Below are positions 1-12,814 of a stretch of 64,000 nucleotides of DNA, in pieces. The notes below the pieces were generated by a model that was not told where the DNA came from, searched no databases, and was given only the letters and a program-made list of their open reading frames with translations. The stretch is taken from NCBI RefSeq assembly GCF_017968885.1, contig NZ_CP072913.1, forward strand, positions 2,340,001 to 2,404,000, given 5' to 3'. Made by a program: the position numbers and the translations under genes. Numbering within the stretch: position 1 is the stretch's first letter; each line of letters opens with the position of its first letter. This DNA is from Pseudomonas sp. Tri1. GTDB lineage: Bacteria; Pseudomonadota; Gammaproteobacteria; Pseudomonadales; Pseudomonadaceae.

Positions 1-178
1 TCAGCCAGACTGTGCCGAAAAACAGCAGGAACAGAACGCCCGCACCGCTCATGCGCAAGGTGCGAAACAATCCGGTGAAGCTGCGGGTGTGGATCAGGTT
101 GTCGGTGGTCCGGGCCTTGATCTTCTGCGGCGAGGGTTCGAAGGTCTGTATCAACTGGACGGGGATTCTATCGCTCAT
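1..178 (-). CDS. ccoG: CcoG-like cytochrome c oxidase accessory protein, N-terminal fragment
   Basis: The first 59 codons of a minus-strand gene that continues past the left edge. The translation opens MSDRIPVQLIQTFEP and runs through IHTRSFTGLFRTLR into a hydrophobic stretch (GVLFLLFFGTVWL), the start of the first membrane helix. This N-terminus matches Pseudomonas CcoG/RdxA/FixG proteins, polyferredoxin membrane proteins involved in copper handling during cbb3 oxidase assembly. The ferredoxin cysteines would lie outside the window. No other cco gene is visible, so this may be the second, stand-alone ccoG copy found in many pseudomonads; that part is inference. Confidence 0.75.
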   Translation of the reverse strand, partial: MSDRIPVQLIQTFEPSPQKIKARTTDNLIHTRSFTGLFRTLRMSGAGVLFLLFFGTVWL

Positions 179-335
179 GGTCGGTCGCTCATCAGCCTCT
201 ATCTGGCCGGCGCACTATGACCATGGAACTGTTTGCATAACAGACTCAGGTGTTTTGATAAAAACCGGATCAGATGCCAGAAAGCCCCGGCCCTGCGACA
301 CTTTGATGCACTCGGGGATAGGCGAACAAGCCTTT

Positions 336-362
336 GTGGCGAGGGGCAAGCGCCCTCACCAC
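336..362. terminator. Hairpin between ccoG-like gene and DUF3203 gene
   Basis: Near-perfect 10-bp inverted repeat (GTGGCGAGGG at 336-345, CCCTCACCAC at 353-362) just past the stop of the minus-strand DUF3203 gene. It belongs to the GTGGCGAGGG repeat family seen elsewhere in the window and lacks a clear U-tract, so it may be a repeat working as a weak terminator. Confidence 0.4.
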
Positions 363-382
363 GGATATCCGTGAGAGTAGAT

Positions 383-619
383 TCAGATCACCGAGCCGCT
401 GTCAGTGGCCTTGAGATTCTGGCGCTCGTCACTCGCCCCGGCCACAGTCAAGGCATCGACTTCGGCCTCGGTGAGGTAGATCCGTTCGCCGTTGACATCC
501 ACGGCAGACATGGCTTTGTCCGAATCAGTGATCACGGTCAGTTGCCGAGCAGGGCACTGTTGCGAGCCGTCGGCGGTCTCGAAGTGGCAGATTTGGTTGG
601 CATCGATACGCAGTGTCAT
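383..619 (-). CDS. DUF3203-type small protein
   Basis: 78-residue soluble protein (MTLRIDANQICHFETADG..., with motif RIYLTEAEVDALTVAGA and C-terminus LKATDSGSVI). The pattern of an alternating-strand N-terminus followed by the acidic YLTEAEVDALTVAGA segment fits the Pseudomonas DUF3203 family as I recall it; function is unknown. An AGGAAG ribosome binding site lies 7 nt before the ATG. It stands alone between a minus-strand ccoG-like gene and a plus-strand MgtC gene. Confidence 0.7.
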   Translation of the reverse strand: MTLRIDANQICHFETADGSQQCPARQLTVITDSDKAMSAVDVNGERIYLTEAEVDALTVAGASDERQNLKATDSGSVI

Positions 620-755
620 GGTTGCACTTCCTTCTGAATGTCCTGAACGTTAGGCGTCGCCCCATCGCCAGGGTTCGTCGCGGCTGATCAGCGGTCAAGC
701 GCACCTCTGTCGCCGCTTGCGGTCCATCGTTTATCGACTGAAAAGAGGACGACTC

Positions 756-1256
756 ATGGAAGCCTGGTGGCATGAAGTCTGGATGACCCTGCAAGCGGAA
801 TTCGCCGACATCACCGATGCCCAGCAGATGACCAGGGTCACGGTGCGCTTGCTGATGGCGGCGCTGCTGGGGGGCATCCTGGGTTTCGAGCGCGAACACA
901 AGGGCAAGGCTGCTGGCGTGCGTACCCACATGCTCGTGGCCCTGGGGGCTGCGTTGTTCGTGCTGGTGCCGCAAATGTCCGGCTCCCAGGCCGACGCCAT
1001 GAGCCGGGTGATCCAAGGCGTTGTCGCCGGCATCGGTTTTCTCGGTGCCGGCACGATCCTGAAAAACAATGACGGCGACGAAAGCCATGTCAAAGGCCTG
1101 ACCACCGCCGCCGGTCTGTGGATGACCGCCGCCATCGGCGTCGCTGCCGGGCTGGGCCGGGAGGCGACGGCGGTGCTGAGTACGATACTGGCGCTGGTGA
1201 TCTTCAGTGTGATGCCGGTGATCGTCCGGGCACTGGAGAGGCAAGACAAGCCGTGA
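756..1256 (+). CDS. MgtC/SapB family membrane protein
   Basis: 166-residue membrane protein. An N-terminal amphipathic stretch (MEAWWHEVWMTLQAEF) is followed by the MgtC signature: RLLMAALLGGILGFEREHKGKAAGVRTHMLVALGAALF, with the conserved FEREH and AGVRTH motifs. Further helices follow (VIQGVVAGIGFLGAGTIL, AAGLWMTAAIGVAAGLG, VLSTILALVIFSVMPVIV). MgtC proteins help growth at low magnesium and in some bacteria inhibit the F-ATPase or tune phosphate transport. The ATG at 756 has AGAGGA at a suitable distance; an upstream in-frame start at 717 lacks such a site. No Mg-responsive leader could be recognised. Confidence 0.85.
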   Translation: MEAWWHEVWMTLQAEFADITDAQQMTRVTVRLLMAALLGGILGFEREHKGKAAGVRTHMLVALGAALFVLVPQMSGSQADAMSRVIQGVVAGIGFLGAGTILKNNDGDESHVKGLTTAAGLWMTAAIGVAAGLGREATAVLSTILALVIFSVMPVIVRALERQDKP

Positions 1257-1282
1257 CCTGGCTTTCAGACAAAACGCAGGCA

Positions 1283-1376
1283 CCTGTGGGAGCGAGCTTG
1301 CTCGCGATGGCGGTTTGTCTGCCAACGTCTATACAGACTGATCCAACGCTATCGCGAGCAAGCTCGCCCCCACAGG
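1283..1376. repeat. REPIN (inverted REP pair)
   Basis: Two REP palindromes in inverted orientation. The left arm reads CCTGTGGGAGCGAGCTTG followed by CTCGCGATGGCGG; the right arm is its near reverse complement ending CCCCCACAGG. About 35 bp of unconserved sequence lies between. It sits between mgtC and a convergent small ORF. Confidence 0.85.
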
Positions 1377-1415
1377 TTTTTTGCCATTCGGATCCTTTAT
1401 TTCTACGCTGTTGGA

Positions 1416-1580
1416 TCAAACCCGCTCCGGCAGCGGCTCGCTCGGCGGATCGCCCAACGGCGGCTGTGGATCGAGCGGCGGGTCTTTCTTCGGAATCGGT
1501 TCCGGATCAGGGCCGGGCGGTGGCAAGGTGGGGTCGTCGATGTTCGGATCGGGTGTTTCGGCCGGGATGGGAATATTCAT
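1416..1580 (-). CDS. Small proline-rich hypothetical protein
   Basis: 54 codons read from an ATG at 1580 preceded by GGAGA. The protein is about one third proline with many aspartates and glutamates (MNIPIPAETPDPNIDDP, then PPPGPDPEPIPKKDPPLDP), a low-complexity acidic PxP polymer with no signal peptide or helix. The start with its ribosome binding site and the strong compositional bias favour a real gene. Function unknown; similar short Pro/Asp-rich ORFs are common in pseudomonads. Confidence 0.55.
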   Translation of the reverse strand: MNIPIPAETPDPNIDDPTLPPPGPDPEPIPKKDPPLDPQPPLGDPPSEPLPERV

Positions 1581-1789
1581 CGGGACGGGTCTCCGTGACG
1601 CACATGGCTTGAGTCGTGCTTATTGTTGTTGACCACCTTGCGCCGGGTTCGATCCCCGGAGCATCGGGGCAAATCCCTCTGAACTTTTAACCGCTGATTC
1701 GGTTCGGAGTTTAAGTGAGTTTTTTCAGGGACCCGTTGGGCCTTTACCGCCACAAGCGCGTCCATGGGGCGTAAAAGGAGTGATGCTCG

Positions 1790-3787
1790 ATGACTGCTGA
1801 ACACCCGACTGACTTGGCCTATAACCCGCATCTGCCGTTGTCCCAGGCCCTGTTGTTGCCGCGTATCGCGATTGAAAGCACCATGCCGGTGATCGACGGC
1901 GGGCAATTCGCGGCCAAGGCCGTGGCCGGGCAGGACGTGACGGTGACCAGCAAAGTGTTCGCCGATGGTCATGACAAACTGGCCGTACGCATTCGTTGGC
2001 ATGCGCTGGACGATGAGGTATGGAACAGCGAGGTCATGACTGACCTGGGCAATAACGGTTGGCAAGGTCAGATCCACGTGCCGAAACAGGGCCGCTATGG
2101 GTTTTGCATCGAAGCCTGGATCGATCAGTTCGCCAGTTTTTGCTATGAGCTGGAAAAAAAGTTTGGCGCCGGGGTGCCCATCAGCCTGGAGCTGCAGGAA
2201 GGGCGCACCCAGGTGCAAATGGCCGCCGAGCGCAGCGAAGGTGAACTGAAGGAGCAATTGAGCGCGTTGCACCATGAACTTTCCGGCCTGTTGCCGGCCG
2301 AGCAGGTGGCGCTGTTCCTGGCACCGCGCAGCGCCAATCTGATGTCCCTGGCCGATCATCGGCCCTACTTGAGCATCAGCCCCGAATACCCACTGGATGT
2401 GGAGCGTGAGCTGGCCGAGTTTGCCAGTTGGTACGAACTGTTCCCGCGCTCGATCACTGATGATCCCGCCCGCCACGGCACCTTCAACGATGTGCATTCA
2501 CGCCTGGCGGTGATCCAGGACATGGGCTTCGACGTGTTGTACTTCCCGCCGATCCACCCCATCGGTCGCAGTTTCCGCAAAGGCCCGAACAATTCCCTTA
2601 CCGCCGGCCCCGACGATCCGGGCAGCCCTTATGCTATCGGCAGCGAGGAGGGCGGGCACGAGGCGATTCACCCACAATTGGGGTCGCGTGAAGACTTCCG
2701 GCGCCTGGTAGCGGCAGCGGCTGACCATGGCCTGGAGATCGCCCTCGACTTCGCCATCCAGTGTTCCCAGGACCATCCATGGCTCAAGCAGCATCCGGGC
2801 TGGTTCAGCTGGCGGCCAGACGGCACGATCAAGTACGCGGAAAACCCACCGAAGAAATACCAGGACATCGTCAACGTCGACTTCTATGCGGCGGATGCGA
2901 TTCCCAGCCTGTGGCTGGAGCTGCGGGACATCGTGGTGGGCTGGGTGAATGAGGGCGTGAAGATATTCCGTGTCGACAACCCCCACACCAAGCCGTTGCC
3001 GTTCTGGCAGTGGTTGATCGCCGATGTGCGGGCCCAGCACCCCGAAGTGATTTTCCTCGCTGAGGCCTTCACCACTCCGGCAATGATGGCGCGTCTGGGC
3101 AAGGTCGGTTATTCCCAGAGCTACACCTATTTCACCTGGCGCAACAGCAAAGCCGAACTGGCGACCTATTTCACCGAGCTTAACGAGTCGCCCTGGCGCG
3201 AATGCTACCGGCCGAATTTTTTCGTCAACACGCCAGACATCAACCCGGCCTTTCTCCATGAGTCAGGGCGCGCCGGCTTTCTGATCCGCGCGGCGCTGGC
3301 GACCATGGGTTCGGGTCTGTGGGGCATGTATTCGGGCTTCGAGCTGTGCGAGTCGGCCCCGGTGCCGGGCAAGGAGGAATACCTCGACTCGGAGAAGTAC
3401 GAAATCCGCCCGCGGGACTTCACGGCGCCGGGCAACATCATTGCCGAAATCGCCCAGCTCAACCGCATCCGGCGGCAGAACCCAGCGTTGCATACGCACT
3501 TGGGCCTGAAGGTCTACAACGCCTGGAACGACAATATTCTCTATTTCGGCAAGCGCACGCCCGACGGCAGCAATTTCATTCTGGTGGCGGTGAGTCTCGA
3601 TCCACACCAGCCGCAGGAAGCCAATTTCGAACTACCGCTGTGGGAGATGGGCTTGCCGGACGACGCCCAGACCGAGGGCGAGGATTTGATGAGCGGCCAT
3701 CGCTGGACCTGGTATGGCAAGTATCAGTTCATGCGCATTGACCCGGCGAACCAGCCGTTTGGGATTTGGCGGATCAGCGTGGCGTGA
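1790..3787 (+). CDS. glgE: Alpha-1,4-glucan:maltose-1-phosphate maltosyltransferase
   Basis: 665-residue GH13_3 enzyme that transfers maltose from maltose-1-phosphate to the non-reducing end of alpha-1,4-glucan. An N-terminal beta domain (VTVTSKVFADGHDKLAVRIRW) is followed by a long helical insert and the TIM barrel. The predicted nucleophile is D396 in KIFRVDNPHTKP and the acid/base is E425 in VIFLAEAFT; the 29-residue spacing equals that in characterised GlgE. The motif PDINPAFLHESGR is also typical. The start has AAAGGAG upstream. It heads the glgE, treS-mak, glgB cluster; a 195-bp gap with a repeat separates it from treS. Length is normal for the family. Confidence 0.95.
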   Translation: MTAEHPTDLAYNPHLPLSQALLLPRIAIESTMPVIDGGQFAAKAVAGQDVTVTSKVFADGHDKLAVRIRWHALDDEVWNSEVMTDLGNNGWQGQIHVPKQGRYGFCIEAWIDQFASFCYELEKKFGAGVPISLELQEGRTQVQMAAERSEGELKEQLSALHHELSGLLPAEQVALFLAPRSANLMSLADHRPYLSISPEYPLDVERELAEFASWYELFPRSITDDPARHGTFNDVHSRLAVIQDMGFDVLYFPPIHPIGRSFRKGPNNSLTAGPDDPGSPYAIGSEEGGHEAIHPQLGSREDFRRLVAAAADHGLEIALDFAIQCSQDHPWLKQHPGWFSWRPDGTIKYAENPPKKYQDIVNVDFYAADAIPSLWLELRDIVVGWVNEGVKIFRVDNPHTKPLPFWQWLIADVRAQHPEVIFLAEAFTTPAMMARLGKVGYSQSYTYFTWRNSKAELATYFTELNESPWRECYRPNFFVNTPDINPAFLHESGRAGFLIRAALATMGSGLWGMYSGFELCESAPVPGKEEYLDSEKYEIRPRDFTAPGNIIAEIAQLNRIRRQNPALHTHLGLKVYNAWNDNILYFGKRTPDGSNFILVAVSLDPHQPQEANFELPLWEMGLPDDAQTEGEDLMSGHRWTWYGKYQFMRIDPANQPFGIWRISVA

Positions 3788-3815
3788 CGCAGCGAGATTT
3801 CGAGTGAGGGACGCT

Positions 3816-3907
3816 GTGTGGAGGGAGCTTGCTCCCGCTCGGCTGCGAAGCAGTCGTGTTTTCGGGGGGCGCTTCGCGTCCCAGCGGGAGCAAGCTCCCT
3901 CGCCACC
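3816..3907. repeat. Inverted repeat, variant REP family
   Basis: A pair of inverted modules: GGGAGCTTGCTCCCGCTCGG with GCTGCGAAGCAG on the left, and CGCTTCGCG with CCAGCGGGAGCAAGCTCCC on the right. It differs from the dominant GCTCGCGAT type by the GCTGCGAAGCAG block. It lies between glgE and treS, where it could attenuate or stabilise transcripts within the cluster. Confidence 0.7.
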
Positions 3908-3982
3908 AAAAATCCTGCTCACATAAAAAGACCTCACAAGCCTGTATCCCCGCGGCTTTATTGAATTCATCAGGAGTTGCAA

Positions 3983-7327
<3,345 letters not shown>

Positions 7328-7338
7328 TGGAGAGAATC

Positions 7339-9573
7339 ATGAGTGTCTCGAACAAAGAATCCCAGGGGCAGGCCAAAGAGTCATTGCTGCCGGCGCCCCA
7401 TGACATCGACGCGCTGGTGCGCGCCGAACATCACGATCCGTTTTCTATCCTCGGCCCCCACGATGATGGGGCCGGCGGGCAGTTCATCCGCGCATACCTG
7501 CCCGGTGCCTTGAGTGTGCATGTGCTCGCCCGCGATGGCGGTGAAGAGCTGGGTGAACTGCAAGCCACCCAAACCCCGGGCCTGTTCGTCGGCCATTTCG
7601 ACCGTGCCCAGGCGTATCTGTTGCGCACCCGTTGGGCCGGCGGTGAGCAAGTAGCGGAGGACCCGTACAGTTTCGGGCCACTGCTGGGGGAAATGGACCT
7701 TTATCTGTTCGGCGAGGGTAATCACCGCGACCTCAGTTCCTGCCTTGGTGCGCAACTGACCACCGTCGATGGTATCGACGGCGTGCGCTTCGCCGTGTGG
7801 GCGCCGAATGCCCGACGCGTCTCAGTGGTTGGCGATTTCAACGTCTGGGACGGGCGCCGGCATCCGATGCGCATCCGCTATCCGTCCGGCGTTTGGGAGC
7901 TGTTCATTCCGCGGCTTGGCGCGGGTGAAGGCTACAAATATGAAATCCTCGGTGCCCACGGCATCTTGCCGCTCAAGGCCGACCCGGTGGCCCTGGCCAC
8001 GCAAATGCCGCCAGACACGGCGTCGAAAGTCGCCTCGCCCTTGAAGATCGAGTGGCAGGACGATGAGTGGATGCAGCAGCGTCGCGAGCGCCAGCTCCCT
8101 GGCGCGCCGCTGTCGATCTACGAATTGCACGCCGGCTCCTGGCAGTGCGAAATCGACGAGGCGGGGGAGGTGGCCCGGCAGTACAACTGGCATGAAATGG
8201 CCGAGCGGCTGATTCCCTATGTCAGGGATCTGGGTTTCACTCACATCGAACTGATGCCGATCATGGAACACCCGTTCGGCGGTTCCTGGGGCTATCAGCC
8301 GTTGTCGCAGTTCGCCCCGACGGCGCGTTTCGGCTCTCCCGACGACTTTGCCGCGTTCGTCAACGCCTGTCACCAGGCCAACATTGGCGTGATCCTCGAC
8401 TGGGTGCCGGCGCATTTCCCCACCGACGCCCACGGCCTGGCGCAGTTCGACGGCACCGCGCTGTACGAATACGGCAATCCGCTGGAAGGGTTTCACCAGG
8501 ACTGGGACACACTGATCTACAACCTGGGACGTACCGAAGTTCACGGCTTCATGTTGGCTTCGGCGCTGCACTGGTTGAAGCATTTCCATATCGACGGCCT
8601 GCGTGTGGATGCCGTGGCTTCGATGTTGTACCGCGACTATTCGCGCAAGGCGGGCGAGTGGGTGCCCAATCGCCACGGCGGGCGCGAGAACCTGGAAGCC
8701 ATCGATTTCCTGCGACACCTCAACGACGTGGTGGCGCTGGAGACCCCTGGCGCGTTGGTCATTGCCGAAGAGTCCACGGCCTGGCCGGGCGTCAGCCAGA
8801 GCACGCAACAAGGCGGCCTGGGCTTCGCCTATAAATGGAACATGGGCTGGATGCATGATTCGCTGCACTACATCCAGCAGGACCCGGTGTACCGCGCCCA
8901 CCACCACAATGAATTGAGTTTTGGCCTGATGTACGCCTGGTCCGAGCGGTTTGTCCTGCCGATTTCCCATGACGAGGTGGTTCACGGCAAACGCTCGCTG
9001 ATCGACAAGATGCCGGGTGATCGCTGGCAGAAATTCGCCAACCTGCGGGCTTACCTCAGCTTCATGTGGGGGCATCCGGGCAAGAAGCTGCTGTTCATGG
9101 GCTGCGAGTTCGGCCAGTGGCGCGAGTGGAACCACGATCAGCAACTGGATTGGTACCTGCTGCAATACCCTGAGCACCGTGGGGTACAGCGATTGGTGAG
9201 CGACCTGAACCGGCTCTATCGCGAAGAGCCGGCGCTGCATGATCAGGACGACGCGCCCCAGGGCTTCCAGTGGCTGATTGGCGATGATGCGGTCAACAGC
9301 GTCTATGCCTGGCTGCGCTGGAGCAAGGAAGGCCGGCCGGTGCTGGTGGTGGCCAACTTCACTCCGGTGCCGCGTGAGGCGTACCGGGTTGGCGTGCCGT
9401 TCGCCGGACGTTGGGTGGAACTGCTCAATAGCGATGCCGACACCTACGCCGGTTCCAACTACGGCAATGGCGGCGGTGCCTCCACCGAAGAAGTCCCCAG
9501 CCATGGGCAGAACCTGTCGCTGGAACTCAATCTGCCGCCGTTGGCGGTGTTGATCCTGCGACCGGAGGGCTAG
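7339..9573 (+). CDS. glgB: 1,4-alpha-glucan branching enzyme
   Basis: 744-residue GH13_9/CBM48 protein that introduces alpha-1,6 branches into glucan. The N-terminal CBM48-like module (DPFSILGPH, later [20 protein letters not shown]) precedes a barrel with nucleophile D424 ([17 protein letters not shown]) and acid/base E477 ([10 protein letters not shown]), spaced as in E. coli Glg[10 protein letters not shown] and [12 protein letters not shown] are also conserved. The ATG at 7339 has GGAG 6 nt upstream. It is the last gene of the GlgE-pathway cluster and is followed by a strong palindrome. Confidence 0.96.
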   Translation: MSVSNKESQGQAKESLLPAPHDIDALVRAEHHDPFSILGPHDDGAGGQFIRAYLPGALSVHVLARDGGEELGELQATQTPGLFVGHFDRAQAYLLRTRWAGGEQVAEDPYSFGPLLGEMDLYLFGEGNHRDLSSCLGAQLTTVDGIDGVRFAVWAPNARRVSVVGDFNVWDGRRHPMRIRYPSGVWELFIPRLGAGEGYKYEILGAHGILPLKADPVALATQMPPDTASKVASPLKIEWQDDEWMQQRRERQLPGAPLSIYELHAGSWQCEIDEAGEVARQYNWHEMAERLIPYVRDLGFTHIELMPIMEHPFGGSWGYQPLSQFAPTARFGSPDDFAAFVNACHQANIGVILDWVPAHFPTDAHGLAQFDGTALYEYGNPLEGFHQDWDTLIYNLGRTEVHGFMLASALHWLKHFHIDGLRVDAVASMLYRDYSRKAGEWVPNRHGGRENLEAIDFLRHLNDVVALETPGALVIAEESTAWPGVSQSTQQGGLGFAYKWNMGWMHDSLHYIQQDPVYRAHHHNELSFGLMYAWSERFVLPISHDEVVHGKRSLIDKMPGDRWQKFANLRAYLSFMWGHPGKKLLFMGCEFGQWREWNHDQQLDWYLLQYPEHRGVQRLVSDLNRLYREEPALHDQDDAPQGFQWLIGDDAVNSVYAWLRWSKEGRPVLVVANFTPVPREAYRVGVPFAGRWVELLNSDADTYAGSNYGNGGGASTEEVPSHGQNLSLELNLPPLAVLILRPEG

Positions 9574-9582
9574 CTCACGCCG

Positions 9583-9616
9583 CCCCTTGTGGGAGCAGGC
9601 TCGCTCCCACAAGGGG
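9583..9616. terminator. Perfect hairpin after glgB
   Basis: Perfect 14-bp inverted repeat (CCCCTTGTGGGAGC at 9583-9596, GCTCCCACAAGGGG at 9603-9616) starting 9 bp after the glgB stop. It is a compact REP-like palindrome without a T-run, so mRNA 3'-end protection or imperfect termination are both possible. Confidence 0.5.
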
Positions 9617-9655
9617 TCGTGGGTGACTTCAAGCTCAAGGACGTGATCGACCAAA

Positions 9656-9746
9656 TGTGGGAGCGAGCTTGCTCGCGATAGCGGGGCACCAGTCGATATC
9701 GATGTGACTGGTCCACCGCAATCGCGAGCAAGCTCGCTCCCACAGG
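9656..9746. repeat. REPIN between glgB and gudD
   Basis: Inverted pair of REP palindromes (TGTGGGAGCGAGCTTG at the left, AGCAAGCTCGCTCCCACAGG at the right end) in the convergent space between glgB and gudD. The left arm continues CTCGCGATAGCGG. Confidence 0.85.
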
Positions 9747-9758
9747 TTTTTGCAATTG

Positions 9759-11102
9759 TCAGCGCACCAGGCACGGCCGCTTGTTGTTGAACGTCCAGCC
9801 CGGAATCAGGTACTGCATCGCCACCGCATCGTCCCGCGCCCCTAGCCCCATGCCTTTGTACAGCTCATGGGCCTTGGCCAGTTGATCCGTGTCCAGCTCA
9901 ATCCCCAGCCCCGGTTTTTTCGGCACCTGCACGCAACCGCCCTGGATCTGCAAGGGTGCCTTGGTCAACCGCTGGCCGTCCTGCCAGATCCAGTGAGTGT
10001 CGATGGCCGTGATGTCGCCGGGTGCGGCGGCGGCCACGTGGGTGAACATCGCCAGGGAAATGTCGAAGTGGTTGTTGGAATGCGAACCCCAGGTCAGGCC
10101 CCATTCATTGCACATCTGCGCCACCCGCACCGAACCCTGCATGGTCCAGAAATGCGGATCGGCCAAGGGGATGTCCACTGACTGCAAAGTGATGGCGTGG
10201 CCCATCTCGCGCCAGTCGGTGGCGATCATGTTGGTGGCAGTCTTGAGGCCGGTGGCGCGGCGGAACTCGGCCATGACCTCGCGACCGGAATAGCCGTTCT
10301 CGGCGCCGCAAGGGTCTTCGGCATAAGCCAACACCTTGTGCTGGTCGCGGCACAAGCGGACCGCTTCCTTGAGAGACCATGCGCCGTTCGGGTCCAGGGT
10401 GATGCGCGCCTGGGGAAAGCGCTCGGCCAGTGCGGTGACCGCCTCGATCTCCGCATCGCCCTGGAGCACGCCGCCCTTGAGCTTGAAGTCCTGGAAGCCG
10501 TAGCGCGAATGGGCGGCTTCGGCCAGGCGCACCACGGCGTCGGCGTCCAGGGCCTTTTCGTGGCGGATGCGGAACCAGTCGTTGTCGGCGTCCGGCTCGC
10601 TGCGGTAGGCCAGGTCGGTCTGCTGGCGATCACCGACATAAAACAGATAACCGAGCATCTTCACTTCATCGCGCTGCTGACCTTCGCCGAGCAGGGCCGC
10701 GACTGGTACATCCAGGTGTTGGCCAAGCAGGTCCAGCAACGCCGCTTCCAGGCCGGTCACCGCGTGGATGGTGATGCGCAGGTCGAAGGTCTGCAGGCCA
10801 CGGCCGCCGGCATCGCGGTCAGCGAACGCCTGGCGTACCGTGTTGAGGATTTTCTGGTACGTGCCGATGGGGCTGCCGACCACCAGCGAGCGGGCGTCTT
10901 CCAGGGTCTGGCGAATGCGCTCGCCACCGGGGACTTCGCCCACGCCGGTGTGCCCGGCGTTGTCCTTGAGGATAACGATGTTGCGGGTGAAGAACGGGCC
11001 GTGGGCGCCGCTGAGGTTCAGCAGCATGCCGTCATGGCCGGCCACGGGCACGATCTGCATGCTGGTGATGATCGGGGCTTTGCTGGTTTCTGAGAGGCTC
11101 AT
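9759..11102 (-). CDS. gudD: Glucarate dehydratase
   Basis: 447-residue enolase-superfamily enzyme dehydrating D-glucarate (and often L-idarate) to 5-keto-4-deoxy-D-glucarate. Visible active-site elements are K207-x-K209 (FKLKGG), metal ligands D237 (TLDPNGAW), E262 (YAEDPCG) and N291 (NMIATDW), and the general base H341 (GSHSNNHFD), matching GudD rather than mandelate racemase. It begins 28 bp after gudP on the same strand, so the two form an operon. The downstream enzymes (KDG dehydratase, ketoglutarate semialdehyde dehydrogenase) are not in the window. Confidence 0.95.
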   Translation of the reverse strand: MSLSETSKAPIITSMQIVPVAGHDGMLLNLSGAHGPFFTRNIVILKDNAGHTGVGEVPGGERIRQTLEDARSLVVGSPIGTYQKILNTVRQAFADRDAGGRGLQTFDLRITIHAVTGLEAALLDLLGQHLDVPVAALLGEGQQRDEVKMLGYLFYVGDRQQTDLAYRSEPDADNDWFRIRHEKALDADAVVRLAEAAHSRYGFQDFKLKGGVLQGDAEIEAVTALAERFPQARITLDPNGAWSLKEAVRLCRDQHKVLAYAEDPCGAENGYSGREVMAEFRRATGLKTATNMIATDWREMGHAITLQSVDIPLADPHFWTMQGSVRVAQMCNEWGLTWGSHSNNHFDISLAMFTHVAAAAPGDITAIDTHWIWQDGQRLTKAPLQIQGGCVQVPKKPGLGIELDTDQLAKAHELYKGMGLGARDDAVAMQYLIPGWTFNNKRPCLVR

Positions 11103-11130
11103 CTGTACTTATCCTTGAACAATCGAATGA

Positions 11131-12477
11131 TCAGACGTGGCTGGCGGCCGGATCGGCTGAGGTTGTCACGGTTTTGGGCTTGGGCGTATTGCGCGCGGCA
11201 AACACAATGATCGCGGCAATGATCGAGGTGGCCGCCAGGCCATAGAGGCCACCCTGGATCGAGCCGGTGTGCTCTTCCAGCAGGCCGAAGGTGGTGGGGG
11301 CGACGAAGCCACCAAGGTTGCCCACCGAGTTGATCAACGCAATCACCCCAGCGGCGATCCGCGCGTCCAGGTAGGCCTGGGGGATCGGCCAGAACAGCGA
11401 CGACGCCGACTTGAAGCCCAGGGCCGCGAAACAGATGGCGACGAAGGCGAAGATCGGCCCGCCGGTGGTGGACATGAACATCCCGGCCGCAGCGATCAAC
11501 AGGGCAGTGGCCACCCAGGCCTGTTGGAATTTCCATTTGGCCGACAGCGAGGCGAAGGCGTACATGCCGACAATCGACAGCAGCCAGGGGATCGAGTTGA
11601 ACAGCCCGACTTGGATATCGCTGAGCTCGCCCATCTTCTTGATGATGCTCGGCAGCCAGAACGTGGCGGCGTAGATCGTCAGCTGGATGAAGAAATAGAT
11701 CAGGCAAAACAGGATGATCTGGCGATCCTTGAGCAACTGACCAATGGACAGCTTTACCGGTGTGGCGGCTTCACGGGCCCGCTGTTCATCGTCAATGGTC
11801 TTGACCAGCGCGTCCTGTTCCTCACGGCTCAGCCATTTGGCGTCGTGGGGCTTGGAGTCCAGCCAGAACCAGACGAAGACGCACAGGCAGACGGAGAACA
11901 TCCCTTCGATGAAGTACATCCACTGCCAGCCGTGCATGCCCAGGCCGTTGATTTGCAGCAGCAACCCCGACAGCGGTCCGGAGATCAACGACGCAATGGC
12001 CGAGCCACTGAGGAAAATGGCGATGGCTTTGCCGCGTTCAACCCCCGGTAACCAGCGGGTGAAGTAATAAATCACCCCTGGGAAGAACCCGGCTTCGGCC
12101 ACCCCCAGCAGGAAGCGCAGGATGTAGAAGTGGGTTTCGTTCTGGATGAACGCCATGCCGGCTGCAACCAGGCCCCAGGTGAGCATGATGCGGGTGAGCC
12201 AGATACGTGCACCGATTTTCTGCAGCAGGATGTTGGAGGGGACTTCGAACAACGCGTAGCCGATGAAGAACAGGCCGGCACCCAGGCCGTACGCGGCTGC
12301 GCCGATGCCCAGGTCGTGCTCCATATGGGCGCGCACGAAGCCGATGTTCACGCGGTCGATGTAGTTGACGATAAACATGATGACGAACAGCGGCAGGATG
12401 TGGCGCTTGACCTTGGATATGGCCGACAGCAGCACGGGATCCGCGCCGGCATTCGCCTTGAGGCTGGATGTGTTCAC
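11131..12477 (-). CDS. gudP: MFS D-glucarate/galactarate permease
   Basis: 448-residue transporter of the anion:cation symporter family of MFS. About 12 hydrophobic helices are visible, with FIVNYIDRVNIGFVRAHM in TM1 and PSNILLQKIGARIWLTRI in the TM2-3 loop, both typical of GudP/ExuT relatives. I chose GTG at 12477 because GGAG lies 8 nt upstream; an in-frame GTG at 12492 has no such site and the GGAG would fall inside its coding sequence. Substrate assignment rests on the adjacent gudD; galactarate is an alternative or second substrate. It is divergent from the GntR regulator. Confidence 0.88.
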   Translation of the reverse strand: MNTSSLKANAGADPVLLSAISKVKRHILPLFVIMFIVNYIDRVNIGFVRAHMEHDLGIGAAAYGLGAGLFFIGYALFEVPSNILLQKIGARIWLTRIMLTWGLVAAGMAFIQNETHFYILRFLLGVAEAGFFPGVIYYFTRWLPGVERGKAIAIFLSGSAIASLISGPLSGLLLQINGLGMHGWQWMYFIEGMFSVCLCVFVWFWLDSKPHDAKWLSREEQDALVKTIDDEQRAREAATPVKLSIGQLLKDRQIILFCLIYFFIQLTIYAATFWLPSIIKKMGELSDIQVGLFNSIPWLLSIVGMYAFASLSAKWKFQQAWVATALLIAAAGMFMSTTGGPIFAFVAICFAALGFKSASSLFWPIPQAYLDARIAAGVIALINSVGNLGGFVAPTTFGLLEEHTGSIQGGLYGLAATSIIAAIIVFAARNTPKPKTVTTSADPAASHV

Positions 12478-12537
12478 TGGTTTTTCTCCCACTCGTTATT
12501 TTTATGCGGGGCATCGTGCAGGTGCCGATGTTGATAG

Positions 12538-12548
12538 ACATCATACAA
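12538..12548. promoter_or_regulatory. Candidate GntR/FCD operator near gudP
   Basis: ACATCATACAA, a half-match to the FadR-subfamily operator TNGTNNNACNA, 61 bp upstream of the gudP start. The surrounding TCATACAACTTGA (12541-12553) recurs with one change at 12730-12742, which is what suggests a shared site. Confidence 0.45.
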
Positions 12549-12726
12549 CTTGATTTTTTTGAGTGACAAGACTTTTTTGAGCGCGATTGGATGGGCGGTT
12601 AGGCTTTATTGCACTGTGTTTATGGGGTGGTGTGGGTATATGTGAGGACGCGGAGGGAAAGTGGTGCGGCAGGTAGCGAGTCTGTCATGGCGTTGATATT
12701 CGAGATAAATCGCCAAAAGCGGTGTG

Positions 12727-12737
12727 TTGTCATACAA
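12727..12737. promoter_or_regulatory. Candidate GntR/FCD operator near the regulator
   Basis: TTGTCATACAA fits the FadR-subfamily consensus TNGTNNNACNA at every fixed position and lies 78 bp before the regulator start. With the related site at 12538 it could serve autoregulation and gudPD repression. Binding is inferred, not shown. Confidence 0.5.
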
Positions 12738-12814
12738 GTTGAGTGTTCAGTAATGCTCACTCTCAAGCCTGCTGATGGTAGGATCGATCAGCCTGTTTTC
12801 GAGGAGCCCTGGCG

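Noticed and set aside
251..275. Possible Anr/FNR box upstream of the ccoG-like gene (TTGAT ... ATCAG)
   Set aside because: The half-sites are 9 nt apart instead of 4, so it does not fit the consensus.
7822..9774. 650-codon antisense open frame opposite glgB
   Set aside because: Shadow of glgB third codon positions; overlaps REP elements at one end.
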